From NCBI GenBank assembly GCA_015478775.1, contig JADMKP010000010.1:298593-362592 (forward strand): 64,000 nucleotides of DNA. The letters run 5' to 3'. Of the stretch, positions 57,037 to 64,000 are shown piece by piece. A program made the position numbers and the translations under genes. How positions within the stretch are numbered: position 1 is the stretch's first letter; each line of letters begins with the position of its first letter. The notes under the pieces are model-generated. The model searched no databases, was not told the DNA's origin, and saw only the letters and a list, made by a program, of their open reading frames with translations. This DNA comes from Fermentimonas sp. Lineage in GTDB: Bacteria; Bacteroidota; Bacteroidia; Bacteroidales; Dysgonomonadaceae.

Positions 57037-57044
57037 CAAAAGTA
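57037..57044 (-). promoter_or_regulatory. Candidate -7 element of prs
   Basis: TACTTTTG on the minus strand about 70 bp before the prs start; the -33 region is not a clear match. Confidence 0.5.
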
Positions 57045-57124
57045 CAAAAACTTAATTTCATTAAATAATATTTGTCGTTATTAAAACCATATAAAATCTT
57101 AAGTATTGTAAGCCTTTCTTATCT

Positions 57125-58816
57125 TTATGAAAAGTTTATTCTAAATATATTTCCTGAATTTGCACCAACCATTATATTTATTGATTGGTTTTCAGAAAAT
57201 GCAATTTCTTCATCATTTACTAATAAAGGAATTAATTTACCCTTGCTGCTAACTTCTTTATTTAGAAATGTATATGCATGATACGGAATGTATATAGCAC
57301 ACTCTTTATCCAATCTATCAAAGTTTACAATTATCAACAATACATCTTCTGCCGAACCACGAAGAAAAGTAAATAAACGGGTTGAATCAAAATCCTGATT
57401 ATCATAATTAGCTTGCATCAGATCATAAAACAATCCTTGAGAGATTGACTTTTCTTTATTACATAAAGTAATAAGTTTAGAGTAAAACTCATTTAGTTGA
57501 TTCTCTTCACTTGTAAGTAGCTCGTCATTCCATTTACCTTCGTTGTTCCATCTTCTTAAAGTGTCTACCGACCAGTAATCAAAAATCGTAGTTCTTCCAT
57601 TCTTTCCACTATAACCCTCTTCATCCATCCCTTTTTCGCCAAACTCCTGTCCTGAATATATCATGACCGGATTTTTATTTATGCAACAAGTGGTAATCAT
57701 AGCAGCTTTACCTTTTAACCCATCTTTTAAAAAATAATCTGATGCTATTCTTTGCTCATCGTGATTCTCCATAAAATTAAGCATCTTATCTTGAATGTCA
57801 CCAACATTATTTAAAATAAAAGAGATATCAGACGAAGGTCTGTAACCACACGATACATCACGTAAAACATCGTAGAGTCCTACCTTATCGTATAAATAGT
57901 CGAAGCAATTTTTGTCGAGAAAATTTCGATATTGTGAAGGATTATAAATCTCTGCAATAAAAATTATTTCAGGATATTTAGCCTTTATTTGTGGAATACA
58001 CCATTTCCAAAATTCTATTGGCACCATTTCTGCCATATCACATCTAAAACCATTCACACGTTTATCAGCCCAATAAAGTAAAATATCCTTCATCTTCTTC
58101 CAAGTGTCGGGAATTGGGTTAAAATACGATGTATTAGCATTATGAAAATCGATTCCATAGTTTAGTTTTACAGTTTCATACCAATCATACTGAGTAGGTT
58201 TGTATGTAAAACAATCGTTTCCTGTAACCTTTGCTGGAAATTCGGTATAATTAAAATTTTCTTTTTTCTCCGGAGAAAGTTGAATATCAAGTTGTTGATC
58301 GGGAAGATAATAAAAATTATTTTGAGGTGAGAAAGCCTTCATTTTATCATCGTCTTCTCCAAAATCTTTCACAAAAGTCGGTCTGTTTACTGATTTGTAA
58401 TTTCTAGCAACATGATTAGCAACATTATCGATTATAGCTTTTAAGCCAGCTGTATGTGTACGTGCAATCAACTCTTCAAACTCAATCATTCTATTTTTAA
58501 TATCTACCGCAAGATCTGGATCTACATCATAGTAGTCCCTTATGGCATATGGTGATCCCGCTTTCCCTTTTATTATCTCAGGATACTCTTTGGGTATACC
58601 ATAAGTTGTATAATCAGTAGCCGATGCATGTGCTATTACACCTATATACCAAATATGTGTATAACCACTATTTTTCAGTTTAATTAATAGGTCTAATGTG
58701 ATATCATTAAACTTACCCGAACCATTAACTTCCATCGAACCATTTTTTATATTCGCTTCAGATTTGTTGCCAAACAATCTGGGTAACATCTGGTAAATAA
58801 ATATTTTTTCTTTCAT
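57125..58816 (-). CDS. GH13 alpha-amylase family protein
   Basis: A 563-residue (beta/alpha)8 glycoside hydrolase. The family 13 motifs are intact: IIDNVANHVAR (region I), GFRCDMAEMVP with the nucleophile Asp, FIAEIYNPSQYR with the acid/base Glu and FMENHDEQRIAS with the third Asp. A C-terminal beta domain follows. There is no signal peptide, so it is probably cytoplasmic, perhaps acting on glycogen or maltodextrin. Its start overlaps the patatin stop by 4 bp. Confidence 0.9.
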   Translation of the reverse strand: MKEKIFIYQMLPRLFGNKSEANIKNGSMEVNGSGKFNDITLDLLIKLKNSGYTHIWYIGVIAHASATDYTTYGIPKEYPEIIKGKAGSPYAIRDYYDVDPDLAVDIKNRMIEFEELIARTHTAGLKAIIDNVANHVARNYKSVNRPTFVKDFGEDDDKMKAFSPQNNFYYLPDQQLDIQLSPEKKENFNYTEFPAKVTGNDCFTYKPTQYDWYETVKLNYGIDFHNANTSYFNPIPDTWKKMKDILLYWADKRVNGFRCDMAEMVPIEFWKWCIPQIKAKYPEIIFIAEIYNPSQYRNFLDKNCFDYLYDKVGLYDVLRDVSCGYRPSSDISFILNNVGDIQDKMLNFMENHDEQRIASDYFLKDGLKGKAAMITTCCINKNPVMIYSGQEFGEKGMDEEGYSGKNGRTTIFDYWSVDTLRRWNNEGKWNDELLTSEENQLNEFYSKLITLCNKEKSISQGLFYDLMQANYDNQDFDSTRLFTFLRGSAEDVLLIIVNFDRLDKECAIYIPYHAYTFLNKEVSSKGKLIPLLVNDEEIAFSENQSINIMVGANSGNIFRINFS

Positions 58817-59703
58817 AGCGTATTGGTTTCAATTGAATAATTCATTCTTTTTCTTATAAGTTCCAACTTATGTTGAAATTGTTCGATGCGTTTATAGTGT
58901 TTATGACATTTATCTACTATCTTCCAAGAGTCTTTTTGATTCATTTTTATAGCAGTTTGATGATAACCTATTTCCGATATTGTATCCATATTGTTAAGAT
59001 CAAACATCTTGTATTTATCAATTCCTTCTATTTCAATTAAAATATCGCATAGACTTTTATCAACTATAGTATTCGAATTAGCCATTAAATTAAAGGTTCT
59101 TTCAATTACTGTTCTGATACTGTTTTTTTCTGCAGGTGGTATCATGGCAGCTACATTAACGCCAATAACATACCTGCATTTTTTTCTAATTACAGAAACA
59201 GGGAAGTTTTTCAATAATCCTCCATCAACGTATGGATCACCTTGTATAAATTGCGGGTTAAATATTACAGGAATAGAGCAAGAGGCAACAACTGCATCAA
59301 TTAAATTATCGCCATTTGAGAAAGCTACAGTACGTGCTTTATTCCAATCTGTAGCAATAACGTAAAGTGGGGTTTTCAATTCTTCAAAACTTTTAGCCCT
59401 GAGATTATTCTTTAAAAAATCATGAAGTCTACTACTTTTTAGAAAACCAGATTTAGAAATTGAAAATTCTAAGAACTCTTTGAATTCTCTTTTTTTGAAT
59501 AATTCTACTATCTCTTCAGGATGGAAACCATCGGCATATAATACTCCTACAATTGAACCGGCACTGGTACCTGCAATGATATCTGGTTTTAATCCACACT
59601 TCTCTAATACTTTTAATGATCCCAGATGTGCAAAACCTTTAGCACCCCCCCCACTAAGGGCGAATCCTAAAAAATTGTCATAACTTTTACTGAAAAGTGC
59701 CAT
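58813..59703 (-). CDS. Patatin-like phospholipase
   Basis: A 296-residue patatin-domain lipid acyl hydrolase. The oxyanion GGGAKGFAHLGSL, the nucleophile motif GTSAGSIVG (Ser about residue 47) and the catalytic Asp in YVDGGLLKNFPV are all present. It has no signal peptide or barrel domain, unlike exported PlpD-type patatins. Overlap with the amylase gene suggests translational coupling. The substrate is unknown. Confidence 0.9.
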   Translation of the reverse strand: MALFSKSYDNFLGFALSGGGAKGFAHLGSLKVLEKCGLKPDIIAGTSAGSIVGVLYADGFHPEEIVELFKKREFKEFLEFSISKSGFLKSSRLHDFLKNNLRAKSFEELKTPLYVIATDWNKARTVAFSNGDNLIDAVVASCSIPVIFNPQFIQGDPYVDGGLLKNFPVSVIRKKCRYVIGVNVAAMIPPAEKNSIRTVIERTFNLMANSNTIVDKSLCDILIEIEGIDKYKMFDLNNMDTISEIGYHQTAIKMNQKDSWKIVDKCHKHYKRIEQFQHKLELIRKRMNYSIETNTL

Positions 59704-59814
59704 CCTATAAGATTTTATTTCTACGTTTTACATCACAAATATGCTAATATTCTTTGATTTTATCATCCCTTTTTTTCAGTTTTCCAATTGATTTTAATTT
59801 AAATTGATTCTCTG

Positions 59815-60309
59815 TTATAAAATTCGATCGTATTCATACTTAAGCTCTCTAATTGTCTTTCCAAAAACAGGATGCATAATATCAGGAGCGATTTCATTTA
59901 AAGGAGTTAAAACAAAATTTCTTTCATGAAATCTAGGATGTGGTATATTCAATTTTTCACTATTTACAATCAAATTGCCCGCAAGAATAAGGTCTATATC
60001 TATTATTCTGTCATCATATCCATTTGAATCACTTTTATTAACCCTCCCAAGCTGAAATTCAATATCTTGGGTGATAGCGAACACTTCGTATATATCCAAT
60101 TGAGTTCTTACTTCGCAAATTGTATTAACAAAATTGTTCTTAGATTTAAAACCTTCAGGAACCGAATAAAAAAGAGCAGATTTAGAAGAAATTCTTCCAA
60201 TCTGCTCTTCAATTCTTTTATATGCTTTTTCAATATTTCTTTCTCTTTCACCTAGGTTTGAACCCAAAGCTAGAAAAAGTGAGTACTCACATTTATTTTT
60301 CTGTTTCAT
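59815..60309 (-). CDS. folK: 2-amino-4-hydroxy-6-hydroxymethyldihydropteridine diphosphokinase
   Basis: A 164-residue HPPK of the folate pathway, transferring pyrophosphate from ATP to the pterin. LFLALGSNLGERERNIEKA at the N-terminus, FVNTICEVRTQL and the signature RVNKSDSNGYDDRIIDIDLILAG (here with DRIIDIDLILAGN) plus IPHPRFHERNFVL are intact. No folP or folB is adjacent; it is near queA. Confidence 0.93.
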   Translation of the reverse strand: MKQKNKCEYSLFLALGSNLGERERNIEKAYKRIEEQIGRISSKSALFYSVPEGFKSKNNFVNTICEVRTQLDIYEVFAITQDIEFQLGRVNKSDSNGYDDRIIDIDLILAGNLIVNSEKLNIPHPRFHERNFVLTPLNEIAPDIMHPVFGKTIRELKYEYDRIL

Positions 60310-60356
60310 AAAAACAGATTATCAAAAATAAACTGTAAAGATAAGCAACACAAAAA

Positions 60357-61409
60357 TCAATCTATTATTAACATTGCATCACCATAGGCTCCAAAACGGT
60401 AACCTTCTTTTATAGCAAGCTCATAAACATCCATAATCCTATCATAACCTCCAAAAGCACACGTCATCATCAACAAAGTTGAATATGGAAGATGAAAGTT
60501 AGTTATAAGACTATTTGTTAAAGTGAAATCATAAGGAGGAAAAATAAACTTATTGGTCCAACCTTCTCTTGGTTTCAAATGGCCATCAGTGCTAACTGTG
60601 GTTTCAATTGCACGAAGAACAGAAGTGCCGATAGCACAAATTTTCTGCCCCTCATCGTGAGCTTTATTCACGTTCCGGCAAAGTTCTTCAGTAATTATAA
60701 TTTGCTCAGATTCCATTTTGTGTTTTGAGAGATCTTCAACATCAATCAAACGATAAGCACCAAGACCATTATGTAAAGTGAGATATCCATAATTAATATC
60801 TTTTAATTGCATACGTTTCATTAGTTCTCGACTAAAATGTAGTCCCGCTGCCGGAACAACAACTGCACCTTCATTTGCCGCAAAGATATTTTGATATCTG
60901 TCTACGTCATCTGGTTCTGCTTCTCTCTCAAGATAATCAGGAATAGGAGTTTCACCTATTCGAAATAATTGTTCTTTAAACTCTTCGTACGGACCGTCAT
61001 ATAGAAACCTTAATGTGCGACCACGTGATGTTGTATTATCAATAACCTCCGCCACAAGCTCTTCGTTTTCTCCAAAATAAAGTTTATTGCCAATACGAAT
61101 TTTCCTGGCGGGATTTACTAATACATCCCATAAATGCTGATCAGCGTTTAGTTCTCTAAGTAAGAATACTTCAATCTTTGCTCCTGTTTTTTCTTTATTT
61201 CCATAAAGTTTAGCAGGAAAAACTTTGGTGTTATTAAAAACAAAAAAGTCATTCTTATTAAAATAGTCCAACACGTCCTTAAACACCTTATGTTCAATCT
61301 TATCTGAATTCTTATGAACAACAAGCAGCCGAGATTCATCGCGATGATGCGCTGGGTACTTCGCGATTAGTTCCTCCGGCAAGTTAAATTTAAATTGCGA
61401 AAGTTTCAT
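60357..61409 (-). CDS. queA: S-adenosylmethionine:tRNA ribosyltransferase-isomerase
   Basis: A 350-residue QueA, which builds epoxyqueuosine on tRNA position 34. [25 protein letters not shown] at the N-terminus (seen as [10 protein letters not shown] and RDESRLLV), then [32 protein letters not shown] (here [13 protein letters not shown]) and the C-terminal [15 protein letters not shown] are characteristic. It follows truB by 3 bp in a leftward operon. Confidence 0.95.
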   Translation of the reverse strand: MKLSQFKFNLPEELIAKYPAHHRDESRLLVVHKNSDKIEHKVFKDVLDYFNKNDFFVFNNTKVFPAKLYGNKEKTGAKIEVFLLRELNADQHLWDVLVNPARKIRIGNKLYFGENEELVAEVIDNTTSRGRTLRFLYDGPYEEFKEQLFRIGETPIPDYLEREAEPDDVDRYQNIFAANEGAVVVPAAGLHFSRELMKRMQLKDINYGYLTLHNGLGAYRLIDVEDLSKHKMESEQIIITEELCRNVNKAHDEGQKICAIGTSVLRAIETTVSTDGHLKPREGWTNKFIFPPYDFTLTNSLITNFHLPYSTLLMMTCAFGGYDRIMDVYELAIKEGYRFGAYGDAMLIID

Positions 61410-61412
61410 ACG

Positions 61413-62123
61413 TTAAAAAATAAATCCTGTATCAATTATTATATTTTCTTCTAAATAACGGTCTACATCATCCATATTAATGCATTGATCTAGACCAACA
61501 TCCCCCACCTTTGAGCGAACTAATCCAGTTAAATGTGCACCAGAATTTAGAGCTTCGCCTATATCTCTTGCTAAAGCCCTAATATATGTTCCCTTACTAC
61601 ATATTACTCGAATTGTTATATCTGGAATATTACATGAAATCAATTCAATACTATCTATAACCAATTTTTTAGATTTTAGTTCAATATCTTCATTCTTTCG
61701 TGCATAATCATAAGCTCTCCTACCATCAATTTTTACAGCAGAATAAATAGGGGGTATTTGTTCAATTGAACCTATGAATTTAAGCAATGCATCTTCAACT
61801 AGATCTTTAGTAATATGGTTAGTGGGAAATTCAGCATCTACTTCTGTTTCAAGATCAAATGATGGAGTAGTTGCACCTAGTCTTATTTCTGCAATATACT
61901 CCTTAGTGTGTTTTTGAAGCTCTTCAATCAGTTTAGTTTTTTTGCCAGTACAAATTGTAATTATACCTGTTGCCAATGGATCTAAAGTGCCTGTATGTCC
62001 AACTTTAAGCTTTTTAATATTCAATTTTCTGCAGAGTTTTGCTCTAAAAACATTTACTACTCGAAACGATGTCCAATGTAGCGGTTTATTAATATGCAAA
62101 ATCTCACCCTCTATAAAATTCAT
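61413..62123 (-). CDS. truB: tRNA pseudouridine55 synthase
   Basis: A 236-residue TruB, which forms pseudouridine 55 in the tRNA T-loop. The catalytic Asp lies in VGHTGTLDPLATGIITICTG, preceded by NKPLHWTSF and followed by IPPIYSAVKIDGRRAYDYAR and CSKGTYIRALARDIGEAL. The C-terminal PUA domain of the E. coli protein is short or absent, as in other Bacteroidota. Confidence 0.94.
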   Translation of the reverse strand: MNFIEGEILHINKPLHWTSFRVVNVFRAKLCRKLNIKKLKVGHTGTLDPLATGIITICTGKKTKLIEELQKHTKEYIAEIRLGATTPSFDLETEVDAEFPTNHITKDLVEDALLKFIGSIEQIPPIYSAVKIDGRRAYDYARKNEDIELKSKKLVIDSIELISCNIPDITIRVICSKGTYIRALARDIGEALNSGAHLTGLVRSKVGDVGLDQCINMDDVDRYLEENIIIDTGFIF

Positions 62124-62163
62124 TTATTATTTTAGTTATCAATTATTATAACAGAAAGCTATT

Positions 62164-62964
62164 TCAGGCTAAAACAGAAAATAATATTGTAGCCAAACCT
62201 ATAATTGCACAGTATATCGCAAAATAAATCAGATTTCCTTTTCTAACTATATTAATCATCCATTTACAAGCAACACACCCTGCAATGAAAGCAGCAATAA
62301 AACCAGCTATCAGTGCAACAGGTGAAATTGCCCCTGTTACCTCTACTCCTTGAGTAAATTTTATCAAATCAAGTAATGCTTCTCCTAAAATTGGAGGTAT
62401 TACCATTAGGAAAGAGAATTGTGCAAGTGCTGATTTATTATTTCCCAATAATAAACCTGTTGCAATTGTAGTTCCCGATCGTGATAGTCCCGGTATTACT
62501 GCAACTGCCTGAGAGAGTCCAATAATAAATGCATCGCGTTTACTTATTTTGTTCTTTTGGCGTGGTTTAATATATTTTGTTAAAGTAAGCAGAAATGCAG
62601 TTACTAGTAACATAACGCCTACAACCATAATGCCAGAGCTAAAAATAGACTCAACTTGATCTTTAAAAAACAACCCAACTATAGCAATAGGAATCATTGA
62701 TATAAGTATATTGAAAGTATACTTAGTTTCATCGTTTAATTCAAATTTAAACAGTCCTTTTAATATCCACGAAACCTCTTTCCACAAAACCACCAAAGTG
62801 CTAAATACCGTAGCTAAATGCACCATTACTGTGAAGATTAAATTATCTTCGGCCTCAATTCCAAATAGGGCAGAGCCTATTGCTAAATGGCCACTGCTAC
62901 TCACTGGAAGGTACTCTGTTAAACCTTGTATTATTCCCAATACAATAGCTTCTAGAATAGTCAT
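62164..62964 (-). CDS. uppP: Undecaprenyl-diphosphatase
   Basis: A 266-residue UppP/BacA integral membrane phosphatase that recycles undecaprenyl pyrophosphate for peptidoglycan and glycan synthesis. Motifs [18 protein letters not shown] and [17 protein letters not shown], which form the active site, are intact. About seven to eight transmembrane helices. It lies within the ftsX-DUF3098-uppP-truB-queA group. Confidence 0.95.
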   Translation of the reverse strand: MTILEAIVLGIIQGLTEYLPVSSSGHLAIGSALFGIEAEDNLIFTVMVHLATVFSTLVVLWKEVSWILKGLFKFELNDETKYTFNILISMIPIAIVGLFFKDQVESIFSSGIMVVGVMLLVTAFLLTLTKYIKPRQKNKISKRDAFIIGLSQAVAVIPGLSRSGTTIATGLLLGNNKSALAQFSFLMVIPPILGEALLDLIKFTQGVEVTGAISPVALIAGFIAAFIAGCVACKWMINIVRKGNLIYFAIYCAIIGLATILFSVLA

Positions 62965-62991
62965 TAAATTAAAGTTTAAAGTGTTTTCTTT

Positions 62992-63240
62992 TTATAGATC
63001 AGATTTCTCCTTATTCTCCTTCACAGGATATAAAACCCCTACAATCATCAAAACAAACCCAATAAGGCAAACAACCGGTGCTATTTTTATACGTCTTGCA
63101 CTAAAAATATCAGGTTCAAATCCATTTTCAAAAGTTGTTGCAGGCCCGGTCATTAAAACAAATCCTATAACTATAATTACAACTGCCACTGCACAGATGA
63201 GCAGGTTTTTTTTACTTAAAGCAATATTTTTTTGGGACAT
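62992..63240 (-). CDS. DUF3098 domain-containing membrane protein
   Basis: An 82-residue protein with two transmembrane helices (about 10-30 and 52-70) and the family sequence FVLMTGPATTFENGFEPDIFSARRIKIAPVVCLIGF (seen as DIFSARRIKIAP). DUF3098 genes in Bacteroidota regularly sit between ftsX and uppP, as here. The function is unknown; a link to division or cell-wall synthesis is inferred from context. Confidence 0.88.
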   Translation of the reverse strand: MSQKNIALSKKNLLICAVAVVIIVIGFVLMTGPATTFENGFEPDIFSARRIKIAPVVCLIGFVLMIVGVLYPVKENKEKSDL

Positions 63241-63257
63241 ATTTTGATTTTAATATT

Positions 63258-64000
63258 TTATACATAGTAGAGTTGATCAGACTTCATTTTAATATATCTA
63301 TTTACAGCAAAAGCAGTTGCAATGGTTGTAATAATAACTCCCAATAATACTACAGAGGCAAATATTATAATGATATCTGAATTAGAAATAATCGGTTGTA
63401 ATTCGGCGTATTCGCTGCTGAAATAAGTAAGCATTAAAAATATTATAATATCAGCAATAATTCCCGCAACAATACCTGTGAATATATTATTTACAACAAA
63501 TGGTTTTCTAATAAAAGCTGATGTCGCTCCAACCAGTTTCATCGTGTTAATTAAAAATCTTTTTGAGTACACACTCAATCTTATCGTATTACGTATAAGA
63601 GTAAACGAAATAAATAGCAACATAACGGCCAATACTAGTAGTACAGTCATTACTTTCGATAAATTATCATTTATCAAATCTATCGCTTCTTGCTGAAAAA
63701 GCAAGTCCGTTACATTATTATCACTTCTTATTATTCCATTTATTAGTGATATGCTATCATTATTGGCATATTCGGAATGCAAGAAGATTTCTATACAATC
63801 TTGAGTAGGATTATAACCTAGCAGCTCTTCAGGATCCTCTCCTAAATCTTTTATAAGCTGTTCTTTGGCTTCTTCCTTGCTAATAAATCTAGAAGATTTT
63901 ACAAATGGTTGAGCATCCAAGCTATTTCGCACGGCACTAATTTCTGTATCACTAATGCTTGAAGAAAGCATAACATTAAAGCTCATGTTTTCTTTAACAT
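63258..64000 (-). CDS. ftsX: Cell division protein FtsX (5' end cut by window edge)
   Basis: C-terminal 247 residues of FtsX, the membrane partner of FtsE that activates septal peptidoglycan hydrolases. The frame is open to the last base and includes VKENMSFNVMLSSS, which normally follows the first transmembrane helix, so only the N-terminal cytoplasmic part and that helix are missing. The extracellular domain (to about residue 110) and three further helices are visible. It heads the leftward operon with DUF3098 and uppP. Confidence 0.9.
   Translation of the reverse strand, partial: VKENMSFNVMLSSSISDTEISAVRNSLDAQPFVKSSRFISKEEAKEQLIKDLGEDPEELLGYNPTQDCIEIFLHSEYANNDSISLINGIIRSDNNVTDLLFQQEAIDLINDNLSKVMTVLLVLAVMLLFISFTLIRNTIRLSVYSKRFLINTMKLVGATSAFIRKPFVVNNIFTGIVAGIIADIIIFLMLTYFSSEYAELQPIISNSDIIIIFASVVLLGVIITTIATAFAVNRYIKMKSDQLYYV

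Overview
The window is a 64-kb piece of a low-GC, AT-rich chromosome from the phylum Bacteroidota, most likely class Bacteroidia and order Bacteroidales. The evidence is the gene families present (DUF4831, DUF3298, DUF4382, DUF3098, short AMP nucleosidase, bL31 type B, split PntAA/AB/B, AsnA, Lnb/DUF4105, an HsdR_N protein next to holA). Weak Shine-Dalgarno sequences and promoters matching the Bacteroidota sigma-ABfr consensus (TTTG, 19 bases, TAnnTTTG), for example upstream of asnA and of the LMW phosphatase gene, point the same way. I cannot name a genus. No rRNA, tRNA, IS element, prophage or CRISPR array was recognised, and almost the whole window is core chromosome.

Layout. 1-5.7 kb: energy metabolism (pntAA partial, pntAB, pntB; DUF3467; cydAB). 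5.8-10.9 kb: DUF3298 lipoprotein, rsmG, a metallo-beta-lactamase-fold hydrolase and gcvP, closed by a bidirectional terminator. 11-17.1 kb: small lipoproteins, a SPOR protein, a PhnP-like hydrolase, a striking Tyr/Trp/Gly-rich secreted protein and a FadL/OmpP1-like porin. 17.2-21.1 kb: panB, an orphan HsdR_N-domain protein, amn, holA and a lipoprotein glutathione peroxidase. 21.1-24.2 kb: the most unusual stretch, with a 727-bp gene-free AT-rich region full of TACA/TGTA half-sites, an XRE regulator, an APC-family permease and a 22-bp tandem repeat array. 24.2-28.4 kb: an apparently exported methyltransferase, pyrK-pyrD, asnA and ung. 28.5-34 kb: a sufB without sufCDS neighbours, a YceI protein, and a leftward group of pheS, a DUF4831 protein and a second DUF3298 lipoprotein. 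34-39 kb: tilS, a 44-residue small ORF, serS, cinA, rpmE2. 39.1-45.4 kb: an Lnb-type lipoprotein N-acyltransferase candidate, a phosphatase-fold protein that appears catalytically dead, and secA. 45.6-55.9 kb: gyrA, a TPR protein, purM, prfA, pyrF, DUF4395, an HD hydrolase, DUF454, LMW-PTP. 56-64 kb (leftward): prs, a GH13 amylase overlapping a patatin, folK, queA, truB, uppP, DUF3098 and the start of ftsX (truncated by the window edge).

Functionally the genes cover nucleotide synthesis (pyrK, pyrD, pyrF, purM, prs, amn), translation (pheS, serS, tilS, truB, queA, prfA, rsmG, rpmE2), replication and repair (gyrA, holA, ung), respiration (pnt, cydAB) and envelope biogenesis (secA, Lnb candidate, uppP, ftsX, lipoproteins). 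The observations I rate highest are the pseudo-phosphatase between the Lnb candidate and secA, the repeat-flanked XRE/permease locus, the exported methyltransferase and the aromatic/Gly-rich secreted protein. All functional calls rest on reading motifs by eye, with no database search.
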